Source: Phytoseiulus persimilis (taxonomy: Eukaryota; Arthropoda; Arachnida; Mesostigmata; Phytoseiidae). From it: DNA of 64,000 nucleotides. Below, in pieces: positions 11,907-23,800 of this stretch. The position numbers were made by a program, and so were the translations under genes. Under the pieces are notes generated by a model that worked only from the letters and a program-made list of their open reading frames with translations, was not told where the DNA came from and searched no databases. The stretch covers positions 1,426,001 to 1,490,000 of the forward strand of contig CM075103.1 in assembly GCA_037576195.1 (NCBI GenBank). The letters are read 5' to 3'. Position 1 is the stretch's first letter. Every line of letters begins with the position of its first letter.

Positions 11907-13175
11907 ATGAGAGCGCTCGCGGAACTCCTCAACTCCACAGCCTACGTTCGGGACGGTGGAACGCTATCTCATTCGTGCAGCGCCGCGATGAAGCTTCGGC
12001 GGCCCCGGTTTGCGCTGAAGAAGGAGAAGTTGGGCTCCACGCCTATCCTGAGCAATCCAATCGAGTACATTTCCTTCGAGTCATATTCCATTGTATATCT
12101 CCTCCTGGGATCAGCGCTGGGTCTCCTGCTGCATTGGGTGTGCCGCCAACGTGCAAAATGCCGGCGAGTGAACAAAACGAAAGCTACACTGAAAGCCTTC
12201 AGTATCCAGGAAGAGCTCCCTCGAGACAAATTGAGTCTCGAACTTCATCTCACAGGAGATTTCGGAACCTCCGGAGGAGTGCGTCGCGGAGTTTATGGGA
12301 ACTCCCCAACGGGTCAAGATGTCGCCGCGAAGATCTTCAAGAACCGGGAGACGGTGGAGAAGGTGGCTGAAGTGTACCAGCTGCTCCGGACACAACAGTC
12401 CACAATCGTCGAGTTGATAGGGATTATTGGAGGGCTTGATGCGGCGGAGGATCAGGCGAGCTACTGCGTACTGACTCCTTGGCACGTCAGGGGCAGTCTC
12501 TACGATCACTTGAGAGTGAAAACTCTATCCTACAGCCAGCTTCTGTATTTGGCGGAATCCATTTCGAGTGGCCTGAAGTTCCTACATTCAGAAGGAATCA
12601 TGACGGAAAACGGGACGCATAAGCCGCCCATGGCTCATAGGAACCTCAAATCGAAGAACATCTTACTGAAGGACAACAAGACGGCATGTATAGCGGACCT
12701 CGACCTCGTTGCTATCTTCGATACCGGGAGAGAAACGGCCGAGGATGGTTCCAGAGCAGGGTCGTTACTTTACATGTCGCCTGAAGAACTGGCAGGAGCA
12801 TTATCATGGAATCAGAAAGGACTACAGGCAGCGGATATGTATGCTACGGCTTTTGTCCTATGGGAAATGCTCTCGAGAACCGCTATTTCGGATGAATCTT
12901 CGGAATACAAAGCGCCTCTCTTGGAGCGTGTTGGGCCTCGTCCGACGCTCGTTCAGATGAAAGATTCTGTCGTGATGAGACACATTAGGCCAACGATAAA
13001 GGAAGCGTGGCGAAGAGATGAGCGGTTCGCGGCTTACATAACAATCTTAGAAGAGTGCTGGGACAGAGACCCAGAAGTTCGGTGGAGTGCAAGCAGAGTC
13101 CATGAGAGACTACGCCGTTTGGTTGCCTTCGTGGAGAGCATAGCGAGCAACCGAACGATTCTAAGCTCGACTTGA
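11907..13175 (+). CDS. Activin type II receptor-like pseudokinase, copy B, no visible ectodomain
   Basis: Intact 422-aa ORF from a true ATG, clearly homologous to its two neighbours (shared YSQLLxLAESI, KSKNILLKD, TACIAD, MSPEEL and ECWDRDPEVRWSASR-type blocks). Three differences stand out. The N terminus (about 57 aa) lacks a signal peptide and the cysteine-rich three-finger domain, although a membrane segment (SIVYLLLGSALGLLLHWV) is kept. The Gly-rich loop is disrupted (GDFGTSGGVRRG). The catalytic Asp of HRD is Asn (HRNLKSKN, residue 246) and the metal-binding DFG reads DLD (264-266). The VAIK-type lysine survives (DVAAKIFK). Loss of HRD Asp with an altered DFG predicts no phosphotransfer. 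The frame is uninterrupted, so it may act as a decoy or scaffold for type I receptors (inference). An upstream ectodomain exon cannot be excluded. Confidence 0.85.
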   Translation: MRALAELLNSTAYVRDGGTLSHSCSAAMKLRRPRFALKKEKLGSTPILSNPIEYISFESYSIVYLLLGSALGLLLHWVCRQRAKCRRVNKTKATLKAFSIQEELPRDKLSLELHLTGDFGTSGGVRRGVYGNSPTGQDVAAKIFKNRETVEKVAEVYQLLRTQQSTIVELIGIIGGLDAAEDQASYCVLTPWHVRGSLYDHLRVKTLSYSQLLYLAESISSGLKFLHSEGIMTENGTHKPPMAHRNLKSKNILLKDNKTACIADLDLVAIFDTGRETAEDGSRAGSLLYMSPEELAGALSWNQKGLQAADMYATAFVLWEMLSRTAISDESSEYKAPLLERVGPRPTLVQMKDSVVMRHIRPTIKEAWRRDERFAAYITILEECWDRDPEVRWSASRVHERLRRLVAFVESIASNRTILSST

Positions 13176-13413
13176 ACCTCAGGAAGAAGAGGAATGCTGC
13201 TTAGCAAATGGAGGAGGCAACGACATCTTGTGGAAATGCCTCGTGAGTCGTGAACCATCTCCTAGTGGCATCGAGATCTCCCCTACCAACCCCGCGTAAA
13301 GTTATCGTCCTCTAACAATGAAGCCACACATTTCCCAAACAAAGAGTGTTTTCCAGCATGTTCTTATCACGAGAATTCGGCCTGGCGGTGCTCAAGTGTT
13401 GACACCGTCGATC

Positions 13414-13419
13414 AATAAA
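13414..13419 (+). terminator. Candidate poly(A) signal for receptor copy B
   Basis: AATAAA (in gatcaataaacagc) 239 bases after the copy B stop codon, a normal 3' UTR length for a compact genome. Confidence 0.6.
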
Positions 13420-16400
13420 CAGCGAATCGTTGCTCTCCGAGAACGTTGACTCTTCATTCCGTGCATAACGGACTCCGGTGCGACGGAGATCTCGATAGCC
13501 GAGTGCACAGCCCGTATTACCCGGTTCTCTTGCGGCAACCGGATTCTAGAAGTCGCCAGGCTTGTCGGGTCGCTAAGTGAAACACGGCATCCAAACGGAA
13601 GAGCGGCTGAGCACATGTAGACGACAGGCTAGGCGGAGGAGCGAAGGAGAGAGAGCGTCGGGAAGTAAACAGAGAATCCGACTTCGGCGCGTCGGCCGGC
13701 TCGGCTCCTGCGACCCCGGTGGCCTATCGGAACACAACCAATCCATCAGATTGAGGGGCCATGACTAGGGTTTGCAAAAGCCCCCATTTTCAGGACCGCA
13801 AGCTGCCGGTCTTTAATTTTCGCGAGAACCCGCGATCGGAAGCCCGCAAACGGAAACCGGGCGAGCGGTTACCCGCAGAAATTAGAGACCGGAGGCTTGG
13901 GGACTTAATCGAGCCCATCTCCAGAATCTTGACTATCATTGGTAGTTAGCGGAGTTTGACGATAGTCATCTGAACAGTTATAATAGTGATGATAACTGAT
14001 CCGCGGGCCATTGCGGCTCAAGTCCATGGGCTTGCAATCGAGAAAATGCGGGCTTCCGCACGCCCTAGCCCTGACGAGGCCTCTGGTCCATCAGCGTTGA
14101 GTGCAGTGTTTCACAAATATTCAATCGGTGCGGACTTGGGAAGCACAACTCCCGAATCATCACGTCAAAGGAGCGCTGGCTCATCACTGAAGCATGTTAC
14201 TGAAAAATCAGGCTTCATCAATCAATCATTTTTTGTTTGTAACGATGCAAGGATAGATTCAAGCCACACTATCGAACAATCTTCTATCGTTCTACCTTCA
14301 TGGATGGATAGATGGTGTAAGAGCTCTGAGGCCCAATCTTCCAGGCTCTACTCATCACGAACCACTCTTCTGAGGCTATCTTGAGTTGGGTTTTGATGAG
14401 CGTGAGAGAATAGCTGTCTATTATCATCCGGGAAGAGGAAATCGCTCGATGCGCCCAGCTCATTTTCCCGTCGAAATGATGATCATATAGTAATAGGAGC
14501 CGTAACCTGTGGGTCGCGGGCCAGCTTTGGCTTCCTTCGTGCTGTGCCGCCAAGTGTCCCTTTCAAGGTCGTGAAGGGATACGGAATTTTGTTCGGTTTT
14601 GATGCTGCTACCTATCACATTGTTGACTCCTGCGCTGAGCGGCAAGACGAACTACCAGTTCGGAACATTCACCAAACCATGATACGAGGGATCATGTATC
14701 GACGCATCCTTCGCGCCTGATGTTTCGTCTCCAGAAGCCATTCTATCCTATTACACGCCGTTTCGAGCCCGGCAGCGCCACTTACCACGATATCACGACG
14801 ATCGTTTGAATCTGTGCGATCACAAGCGACGTTCAAATTAGAGCGACATTCCAAGGCAAAACAGGAGAAGTATCCCTTGGATGGAGATCTACAACGAGAC
14901 CCTCAGAGGAATGAAGACAACTCATGCGAGCGAACCCAGATGTGAACCATCCCTTGAGGCGCAATCGCCCTCGCCCCAAGAACTGCGAACTATTCGAGGT
15001 ATCCCCGGAGTTTTACTCATCCGTAACGGAGTCTCGATAGACAGCATGACGAGTTCGATGACCTGTTATTGGACAACCATTCGTGTTATTGTGGATTGTG
15101 GATTACTTCAGACAAGTTTGAAGTTTTTCAAAGCTCCGCTCGCAGGGGGCTAAACTCATGCCGGGGAAGAGCCGGAGCATCATCACGACATTTGAAACAG
15201 ATATATTCAAGGCGGAAACTGAGGTGTAACAATCGGATTCCACTTTCCTGATGTACCGGGCGGGGAGAGACATTCTGATGACTCTAGCGATGTGATGCCC
15301 GCGGCGGCCTTCGACATAGGAGGGGAATCCCAAGTCAGAAGCGTAATGTCAATGATGCATTCGAAGCCGCGCTGCCGGTCATATAAGTTCATCGAATCGA
15401 TTCTCCAAGGGTTGCCTCCAGCTCCACAATTCCTGTCCAGACGAGCGCCCAATCGATAAGCAGCCAGCGTACGCTCACAATATCGTGTGGGAGTCACATG
15501 ATCAAGCTGTTACCTGGGTTCCTCCTTCGTCCGCTTCTGACGGAGCGTCGCAGAGGTACGGTACTTGTTCGTCGTCAGGGAAAACGACGCAAGAGTCATT
15601 TCAGTGCTGAGACAGATGTCCCATAATCCTCCGCGGCAAGGTTACTCAGATTGAGACTGTGTACGAGGCGGTGTAGCTCCTATGAGTTGCTGTTTCCAAA
15701 GCACGCTTTCGTATAATCCGCGAGCCTAGTTCTCAACTATGCGGGCGATCAACTCTTCCGTGAGGCCGATGATATTGGGCCTCCGCTGAGAGTTTCACTA
15801 TGGACATAAGTCGACCAGCATGTCGATACTCGGGTTAGATGAGATCTCCCTGAGGACTCCGAACGCTTAATGGTTGCACGGAAGACCTTCATTCGAGAGA
15901 GGCTCCTGAATGCCCGAAAGTCTCCACTGGGGATTGTATCGGAGAGATTCGACTGTTGCATGTGCGCCTCCATCGGGGGACTTGCGGTATTTCTCTACCG
16001 GAAAGAGTTCCATGCCAAAAGACTGATATTCACTGATATTTGGAGGGTCCGTTCCGTAAACTTCCACCGCGGATCTCTCACAAAAAATTCGGCATTCCCC
16101 GCGCGTCGGGTTTCGTAATCATTTCGAGGCACATTCACCTACACCGTTCAAACTCATCGACATAGAGGCCGCAATTTATGATTGCAGGGTCAGTCGATAC
16201 AAGATTCTGTTCAGGTGTCGCGGCTCAATTGATCCCCGCTGAGCTCGTGAACTGGTGGCCTGTCTTCCTGATCTCTCGAGCGTCTGTGGCGGAGGCTTCG
16301 ATGATCTCAGCGAGGAAATGTTATCCCTGATTGGGTCTCGAACAGGGTCACGAGCAACGTCGGGACTTGATATAACATTTAGCCCGATTTCGAGACCGGC

Positions 16401-16638
16401 ATTGTTTCTTCCGCTCATTGCCAGGAATCGCTTCGAGAAAATATTGGAGTTCTGAGTAAGATGATCTGGACGTGTTGTCGCCGACAGTCCGGCGCCTGCG
16501 CGGTCTTCGTGAGGCGTCAGTCGAAAAAGCATAATTAGAATCGAACGATTGCTCTAGAGGTACCCGTGGGTCGTCGCGCGAGAGAAGCTGTCATGAGTGG
16601 TGAAGGTGCGAGAGAGGAGCGGGTGTTTCGCAGCCTCC
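13420..16638. other. Intergenic, nothing recognised
   Basis: About 3.2 kb of unique-looking sequence with only short ORFs of no recognisable family on either strand. No repeat or RNA gene was recognised before the SINE at 16653. Confidence 0.5.
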
Positions 16639-16652
16639 AGCCCCTCTATTAA

Positions 16653-16924
16653 GTCCGGCTCGTTGGCCGTGTGGCATAAACCAACGCCTTGGGTGCCACG
16701 CTAAGCTAGCAATCGCGGGTTCGATCCCCGGCCGGGACAACAAATTTCTTATGTGGTAAAAAGAGGATTTAATTTATATCAGAATTAAATCTGAACCATC
16801 TTAAGACCCAAGCCCACCGCCCGCAATGGGATTTGCGAGGCGATAGGGAGTGTTACTGAAGCAATACCGAAAGGTGAATCCGGGACACTCCTGAGGGCTG
16901 GCTGAGAGGTTCAGCCGAAAACAG
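16653..16924 (+). mobile_element. Full-length tRNA-derived SINE with 14-bp target-site duplication
   Basis: A tRNA-like head (about 16653-16740) carries a good pol III B box (ggttcgatccc at about 16719) and ends ccgggaca, complementary to the gtccggc at its start, as in an acceptor stem. A roughly 180-bp body follows (ttcttatgtggtaaaaagag... to ...ggttcagccgaaaa). The insertion is bounded by a perfect direct repeat agcccctctattaa at 16639-16652 and 16925-16938, the hallmark of LINE-mediated retroposition. A second, 5'-truncated copy of the body lies at 31834-32026 and is nearly identical, so the family was active fairly recently. Confidence 0.88.
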
Positions 16925-16938
16925 AGCCCCTCTATTAA

Positions 16939-17895
16939 CCAATGCTCGAATCTCGTCAATATTCATTTCAAAACGAGGGATCGAAATATCAGCTCGGAAA
17001 GCAGAACTCATGGCGAAACCTAGCTACTGCGTCTTCATATCGAATGAGTCACCGGAGTCCCGAGTAAGTTGAGCGACGGAGCGGGTATTCCGCGTGTCGT
17101 AACGAGAATGATGGAACTATGCTCACGGAATCACTACCACACATGTATTTCTAAATTTCACGTGCTCTGGGAAGCGCTCCACAGATACTGAGAGGAAGGC
17201 CTTCATCTGACAGTGGCGACTGAGGAAAGGTCTTCATCCGGATTCCCTTAGGTGATCGCAGGCCTCCAAACTTAACTTTCGCTTCAATGATCTCGAGAAA
17301 GCACGTAATGACAACCGCCAGGGGAAGTCGGGCTGAGAATGCCAATCCGCGAGAGTGCAGCTTCCGCTGGTTCTTCTTCTCGGCGACGAGGTCAAAGCGG
17401 GCTGACAACACTTCAAGTTGTTCCACGCGAAGTTTATCGTCGGACTCGGATCCGTGTGAGTTGGACGGAATGGAACACATGCTTGCTCTTCGGGCCACTA
17501 GTGACAATGTTATCATGTTGACGAGATCGTGATGGGATCGAGATGAATCATGGGGTGTCTCGAGCTGTCTACTTCGGACTTGCAAGGAGAAATAGCTGAC
17601 TCAATTGAAGTTCCGCCGGAACAATGAACAGAAGGTGTATCCATGCGCCCGATTTATTACCATTGAAAAGAACAGATTCTGAAACACCTCAAGGAGGCAA
17701 GAGCGGGGCTCGACTTTCAGCACTTTCAGCTCGGATGCACTGCTCAACTGAACTCATTTTCGAAACATTCGGTCATCCCCGCTCTAACAGATAACAGCCA
17801 GAGTTGTTGTTTCCTGGTTCATCAATTCAACTATGATAAAGGTCAACTTGTGTTTCGTGTCTTCCCTCAGTCAGTACGATCTCCGAGGCCAACGA
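16939..17895. other. Intergenic, 3' side of troponin T
   Basis: No conserved coding sequence. Part of this may be the 3' UTR of troponin T, which is transcribed leftward into it. Confidence 0.45.
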
Positions 17896-20800
17896 TTATT
17901 CTTCCTCCTCCTCCTCTTCCTCCTCCTCCTCTTCTTCTTCTTCCTCATCCTGGAAAATTTCCACATCTTAGCATAGGTTCTCTCTTTCGAAGCCGATCTG
18001 GAACCGCTCTGACGACCATTTCATTGCATGTTCGGGAACCTACTTCTTCCTCCTCTTCCTCTTCTTCATCCTGCTGAGGAGGCGGCGCCTGGCGAACCTT
18101 GGAATGCAAATACTTCAATATTAGCCCCTAGGATGCACAGCGGTACCCAAAAGTGATGGATGAACTCGAAAATCGAAGAAATAGAATGATGTCACTCTAG
18201 GTGAGTTTCTCGCTCGGAATTTCGCCGCGACACATAATAAATGCGTTCAGTGGCGTAACAAGGGTCGCTGGTCGCAAACTGGGGGATCGGCAGAAGTATG
18301 GTGGCCTAAGCTCACTGACCGGTTCCGGATCGAGCTGCCTTGTCGGAGGTGGCTGGTAAACAGGTTCATCATCGTCTTCTTCGTCGTCATCAAGTCCCCT
18401 GCGACGGAGGACTTCTTTGTTCTTCGGGTTCTCAGGATCCCACGCAGGTAGTTTGCCACTGGTTGACTCCTGTTAATGCTCGGACTGAGTAAAGCGAGAA
18501 CATCCCGTATTCGAAGCTAAGTAGAAGTCCACGCACCTTGAAAGTCATAAGTTTGTTCTCCCACTGTTTCTCAAGGTCCGCGTCTTGTTGGGCTTCGATT
18601 CCTCCTGAGAACAGCTCTTTCTTGTCCGTGAACGAGCGTCTATCCGTTCGCCTTTCGTACTTGCTCGCCACTTGGATCTTGGGCTAGCCGGCGAAGTCAA
18701 GGGTTAGTGTGAGTGTGTTTCATTACCGAGCGAAACAGGTTCTCATACGTCGGTCATGTGAAAAAGAATCGCGTTTTACCGGATGAGGTCCCTGGAGAGC
18801 CTCTGGGTCGAGACCCTTCTTCAGCGCCCTGCTGCGACTGATTTGGCGTTGACGCTCGGCCAACTCTTTCAGCTGCAATAAGGTGACGCATATGTTAAAA
18901 AGCATCGTGGTCGGTAACGAAGAAACGAATTGGAGTATCGGATAGGGTCAAGGAATTCGGATGGACGACTCACATCGTATTCCTGAACCTTGCGACGCTC
19001 CTCAAGATCGTACTTCTCAGCTTCGAGGGACTTGACGCGCTCCCAGAGCTCATTGGCCTTCTTCCTGAGGTCCTCGACGGAGCAACCTTCGAAGTCGAGC
19101 GGCTTGACGCGCATCGCCATGATAGCCCTCTTGTCTTCTTCGAGTTGCTCACGAGTCTTGCCCATTTCGCCGCGAGCAGCCATGACGTTGGCGAACTTTC
19201 CAAACACACCTGGAGCCGAACCGCGCATTTTCGTGTCAGAGTTTGAACCCGAGCCTCATCGTTCCGAAATATTGTGCTCACATATCTTACCGCTTCCGCC
19301 TAGAGCAGCGAAGTTGCCGAGATCTTCGCGCTTCATGATCGTGAAGTTCGGCTTGACCGGTTCAGCGTCTTTCTTTTCCTTAGCGGCTTGCATAGCCTTC
19401 CGGGAACGAAAACTTGCGGTGAGAGAAAGCGCGTGGAGAATGTTTCGCTTCTTGTAAGTACCTCAGAAGTGAAAATTGTTCTCGAGAAAATTGCCGGCGC
19501 CATTGAACCGACCTGACGTTTTCTCTCGGCCTCCTCCAAACGCTTGCGCTTGGCCTCAGCTTCGCGAGCCTTCTTCTCTTCGAGTTCTTTCTGGCGTTTC
19601 TCATCCTGGATTCTCTTTTGCTCGGACAAGGCCTTCTCCTGTTGAGCACGAGCCTCCTTGCGCTTCGCCTGACGTTCCTGTAGAAATTGCACAACAAATT
19701 GAGTTTAGTGTTGCCGTTGATGTCTATCGACGAAGTTCGGAGATAATGAAGAACAACGAAAGAGATCTTCCCGGCAGAACTGCTTCTGTTCAAACGAAAG
19801 CCCCAGGACCGGAGAATGAGACGCTCGACAAGTGTCCCCTGCGCTTGCGTAAGCGCCACTGATCAGGAGGCTTTCGCGCATTTTATCTGGTTACCAGTGT
19901 CTGATCTAGTGTTCAGAGGAAGTGCCCGCACAAAGTGTTCCGAACAGGTCAATCTTGGGATTTATTTCGTGGGCGATAAATTTTGAAAATGTGCCCCCTT
20001 CCTCTTCCGGAGAGAGCAGATCAGATGCTTGAGACAGCTACCGATGCACCGCTAAGCGAGCGGTCAGGAGTTAAGAGATGAGATTCCCTAGATATTCTAA
20101 ATACGCATGCAAAGAGGCAAAATCCAATTTTCCAGCGTTCCTGCCTATTTCATCCGCCCATTTTGCCTGCTTGGTTCACCCATTTTATCAAACCGTTTGT
20201 CTCTTCCAAATCCCCAACCTCCAAGCTCTGGTCATGACGCAGGTGGGAGTTTAAGGTGGCTGAACGACATTGGTCTACGCCCGTTGATTTCTCGAGTGCT
20301 ATGGGAATGCCTTTGTCCAACAACTGGATGCCATTAGGTAGAAAGGCAGCCGCTCTGGCGGTGAGAATCCCACATCCGAGAGTGGTTCTTTTCTCCCTCC
20401 TTTGAACGTCGGACGGAGGGCTTTGCCACGGCCAGCGGAGCGTTGCCACGGAACTCGGTTCTCCAATCGTATTCGGTTTTGCACTACCGATTGACTGCGG
20501 CGCAGCTGCTGATGTATGGCTCCACCTCCGTGACAGAGCCGGTGAAACAATGATCTGTCTTCCGAGCTCGTTTATTTCACGCTACCTTGTTGAGCAAACC
20601 AACTCGGGTGCAGGCACCAGCGGCCACTCGAGCCGAGCCATGCGAGTCTCGTGTTGGTCTTGTGGGTCTCTTGTAATGGTCGTTGTCAAGCAGCCAAATT
20701 ACACAAAGCATCTAGCACCTCGTCTTTGGAACGCGGCCGTTGACACATTGAGTGAAGGCTCATAGTGTCATGGAAGATTGAGCACCGGATCGTGCCTCTC

Positions 20801-23800
20801 GAATTAAGTCGAACGGCGTGACATTTTGTTGTTTCTGCTGTTGAAAAGCGCCTAGGTGTTGTGATTTCCCTGTTTGAAGTAGACAGACACCGATGCAGAT
20901 CTCTGGCGTCAGCATTCTGATTTCGCCGTACGCGTACCGCTGATGGATCTCTCCATCTCTAATCTTCGCAGAGAAAGCCGCTGGTCAGCGAACCCTTCGC
21001 AGAACCCACCCACAAGAGCCTAGACATAGCGGAGACATGTTAACCAGTCTCGCAGTGGATTCTCTCGCCTGAATGGGGTCTCCTCTGATCAGAAGGTGTT
21101 TCAGCCATTGGTCGAGCCATGCACCCTCGGTAGTGTCTGAGAGCTGAAGTGAGCACTGCAGAATCGCGGAGCGAACTTCGACCATCTGACCGATCAGTGA
21201 GTTTCCAAAGCCCTACGAAGACCTCTCGTGCACCTGAGCCGTCGTGGGACAACTCTTCTATTCCGGGTGTGCTACTCCGGTGTACTCCCAGTTCTCCAGT
21301 CCCCATGCCTCGTGGAACAGTAGCGTAGTGGGAACCCTCCAAGACTTCAGTGACAGCCACCACGGCTTCGGAATGAAGTTCGACTTCAAGGCCAGCGTGT
21401 TGTTCATACGCATAGCGGTTATTCACTACTTCTTGAATGCAGCGACCGCAGTATACGACGTGCAGCCTGACGTGAGCGGCAACGTGTGTGCACTCTCCAA
21501 CCAAGAGGTGCTCGGTGAAGCCAGGCCTGTGGAAATATGCGGATGGTCCGAGTCCCCGCCCCTGTGTTTCGTTCTAGTTCGCGAATCTACCGAGCACGAC
21601 ATCGCCGAAGTAGTGGTCCGTGGGTGCTGGCCCATGATCGGGCCTGAGTGCTACGAGTTGAGTCAAACGAATGAAAGGAGAGGCGCTTGTTTGTCTCGGA
21701 CGAGTGGCAACGATTCGTTGACATTGTGCTGCTGCGTCGGGCCCCTATGCAACCTCAATCTCGAACCTGTCCCGCGAGTATCGGAAAGTGTCGAGATCCA
21801 AGCTCCGGCTCAGGAAATTGTCGAGCCTTCCCACGTGAACCCCCTGATCTACGCAGTAATCCCATGTGTCGTCGTCGTCGTTGGTATGTTGGTGGGTCTG
21901 TTGGCGATGCTGAAGGGAACTCATCAGCGGCTTGTGAACGACGACCATCCCGTGTCCACGGATCGGAGCGAAATCAGACTCGGAACCCGAGGTTCGCCCC
22001 TGGGTGAAGTGGCTCTTCTGGAGGAAGTCGATCGAGGGAGTTTTGGTTCCGTATGGAGGGGGCTGTCTCAGCTCAAGCCGGTGGCGGTGAAGATTTGCGC
22101 CGCGCACCAGTACAAGGTCGGCTTGAATGAAGTAGAAGTCTACTGTCTACCCGGGATGAAGCATCCAAACATTTTGGAATTCCTCGGAGTCAGACAGCGA
22201 TTCAACAGCCGAAATGAGCTCGAGGAGTATTGGCTCTACATGACATGGCATGGGATGGGGAGTCTCGAAGACCATCTCCGTACCAACACCGTCTCGCGGA
22301 ATCAGCTTTTGCGCCTCGCGGAATCCATCGCCAGAGGAATGATGCATTTGCACAGCGACACCCTGGAGGATGGATCGAGGAAGCCGCCTCTGGCTCACAG
22401 AGACATCAAATCGAAGAACATCCTGTTGAAGAACGCGCACACGGCCTGCATCGCAGATTTCGGTTTGGCCATCGTTTTCGATCAGGGGAGCCCCGGCGGA
22501 AATTACACGTGTCAGGCCGGGACGCCTCGGTACATGGCTCCAGAAGTTCTTGACAATGCCGTCTTCTTCGACCAACAAGCTTTTCAGATGATGGACATGT
22601 ACGCAGTCGCTCTGGTCATCTGGGAAATCATGTCGAGGACTGAGATAACGTCGCCGTGCGCCGAATACAAACTCCCCTACGAAGAGTTCGTCGGCCCACA
22701 AACTTCTATTGAAGACATGCTAGTGAACGTTGTGTACCAGAATCGGCGGCCTCTGCTCAAGGATGCTTGGTGGAAAGATGAGATCTTGTCCGTTTTAGCG
22801 ACCACACTGAGAGAATGTTGGGACAACGACGCTGAGGCTAGATTGAGTGCAAGTCTCGTGTACGGAAGGCTGCATTCCCTGATCTCAGATCACGCGGTGA
22901 TTGAGATCGAGAGGAGTATGACCGATGACGCTCATCCCGCAACAAATGACCAACACACCAATGGATACCCCGACGCACGTCAAGTTTGTGATGTTAAGCG
23001 GTTGTGATCGCCGCGCTGCGGCAACGTTCATGAGGGCTTCTCCGAGCTCGCGAATTCCGGCACCTCCTCCGATTTCATGGATCGTTCCGGTATCGACGGA
23101 AGCAATACATCTTTTCAGGAATGGCGTCGCTTTTTGTGGGAACTCGGGAGCCCAGAATTCATACGATCTTCATCTGAATCAGGAGATCCTTCCGTCTTCT
23201 ATTGAACGAACGAATACGGCACGAAATCCAGAATCGAGAATTGTAATATATGCTTGTTGTAATATAAATATAGGCTTGCGTTCCTATAAGTTCTTGCTGA
23301 GCCTAAATGATCTTGATTTTCAACGCACGGGGTGTTAACGATGTTCATCATGGCGGCCGGGGAAGGCCCTGATTCTGTTCAGCAATCGAATCTCGTTACC
23401 ACAGTCGCAAAGTAGTTTTCCCGTCAGTTATGTTTGAAAACTACCGCAAACGGAATACCAGCGAATGACTGCTCAACACTTCCATGATACTCACGAGCGC
23501 AGCAATGGTGGTGCGAGATTGTTAAGCTGGTTGGAGGTTTTCTCAAGTGAGATTGCTCATACTGCCAGTGGTCGTATGCTCTCCTCCGAAATCTAGTCAT
23601 CAATTTTGACTTCATACCTTTGAATGGCGGAACCGCGGACGGCGCATCGAGTGGGTTATGATTCTATGGGATACTTCATCGCTCACCCTTGATAATTTCT
23701 CTCCCAGCATCCTTTGCTACTCCCACCGACACATCCGTCCGGAACTCCTAGTCTGAATCGCAACCAAACCCCAGGGTTCCACTCAGAATTTCAGTTGAGG

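Noticed and set aside
16653-16740. A genuine tRNA gene
   Set aside because: The tRNA-like segment has a B box, but the anticodon region does not fold cleanly and the sequence continues into a repeated body with target-site duplication, so it is a SINE head.
8245-23007. Type I TGF-beta receptors
   Set aside because: There is no SGSGSG-type GS box before the kinase, and the activation segment and C-lobe blocks match type II activin receptors.
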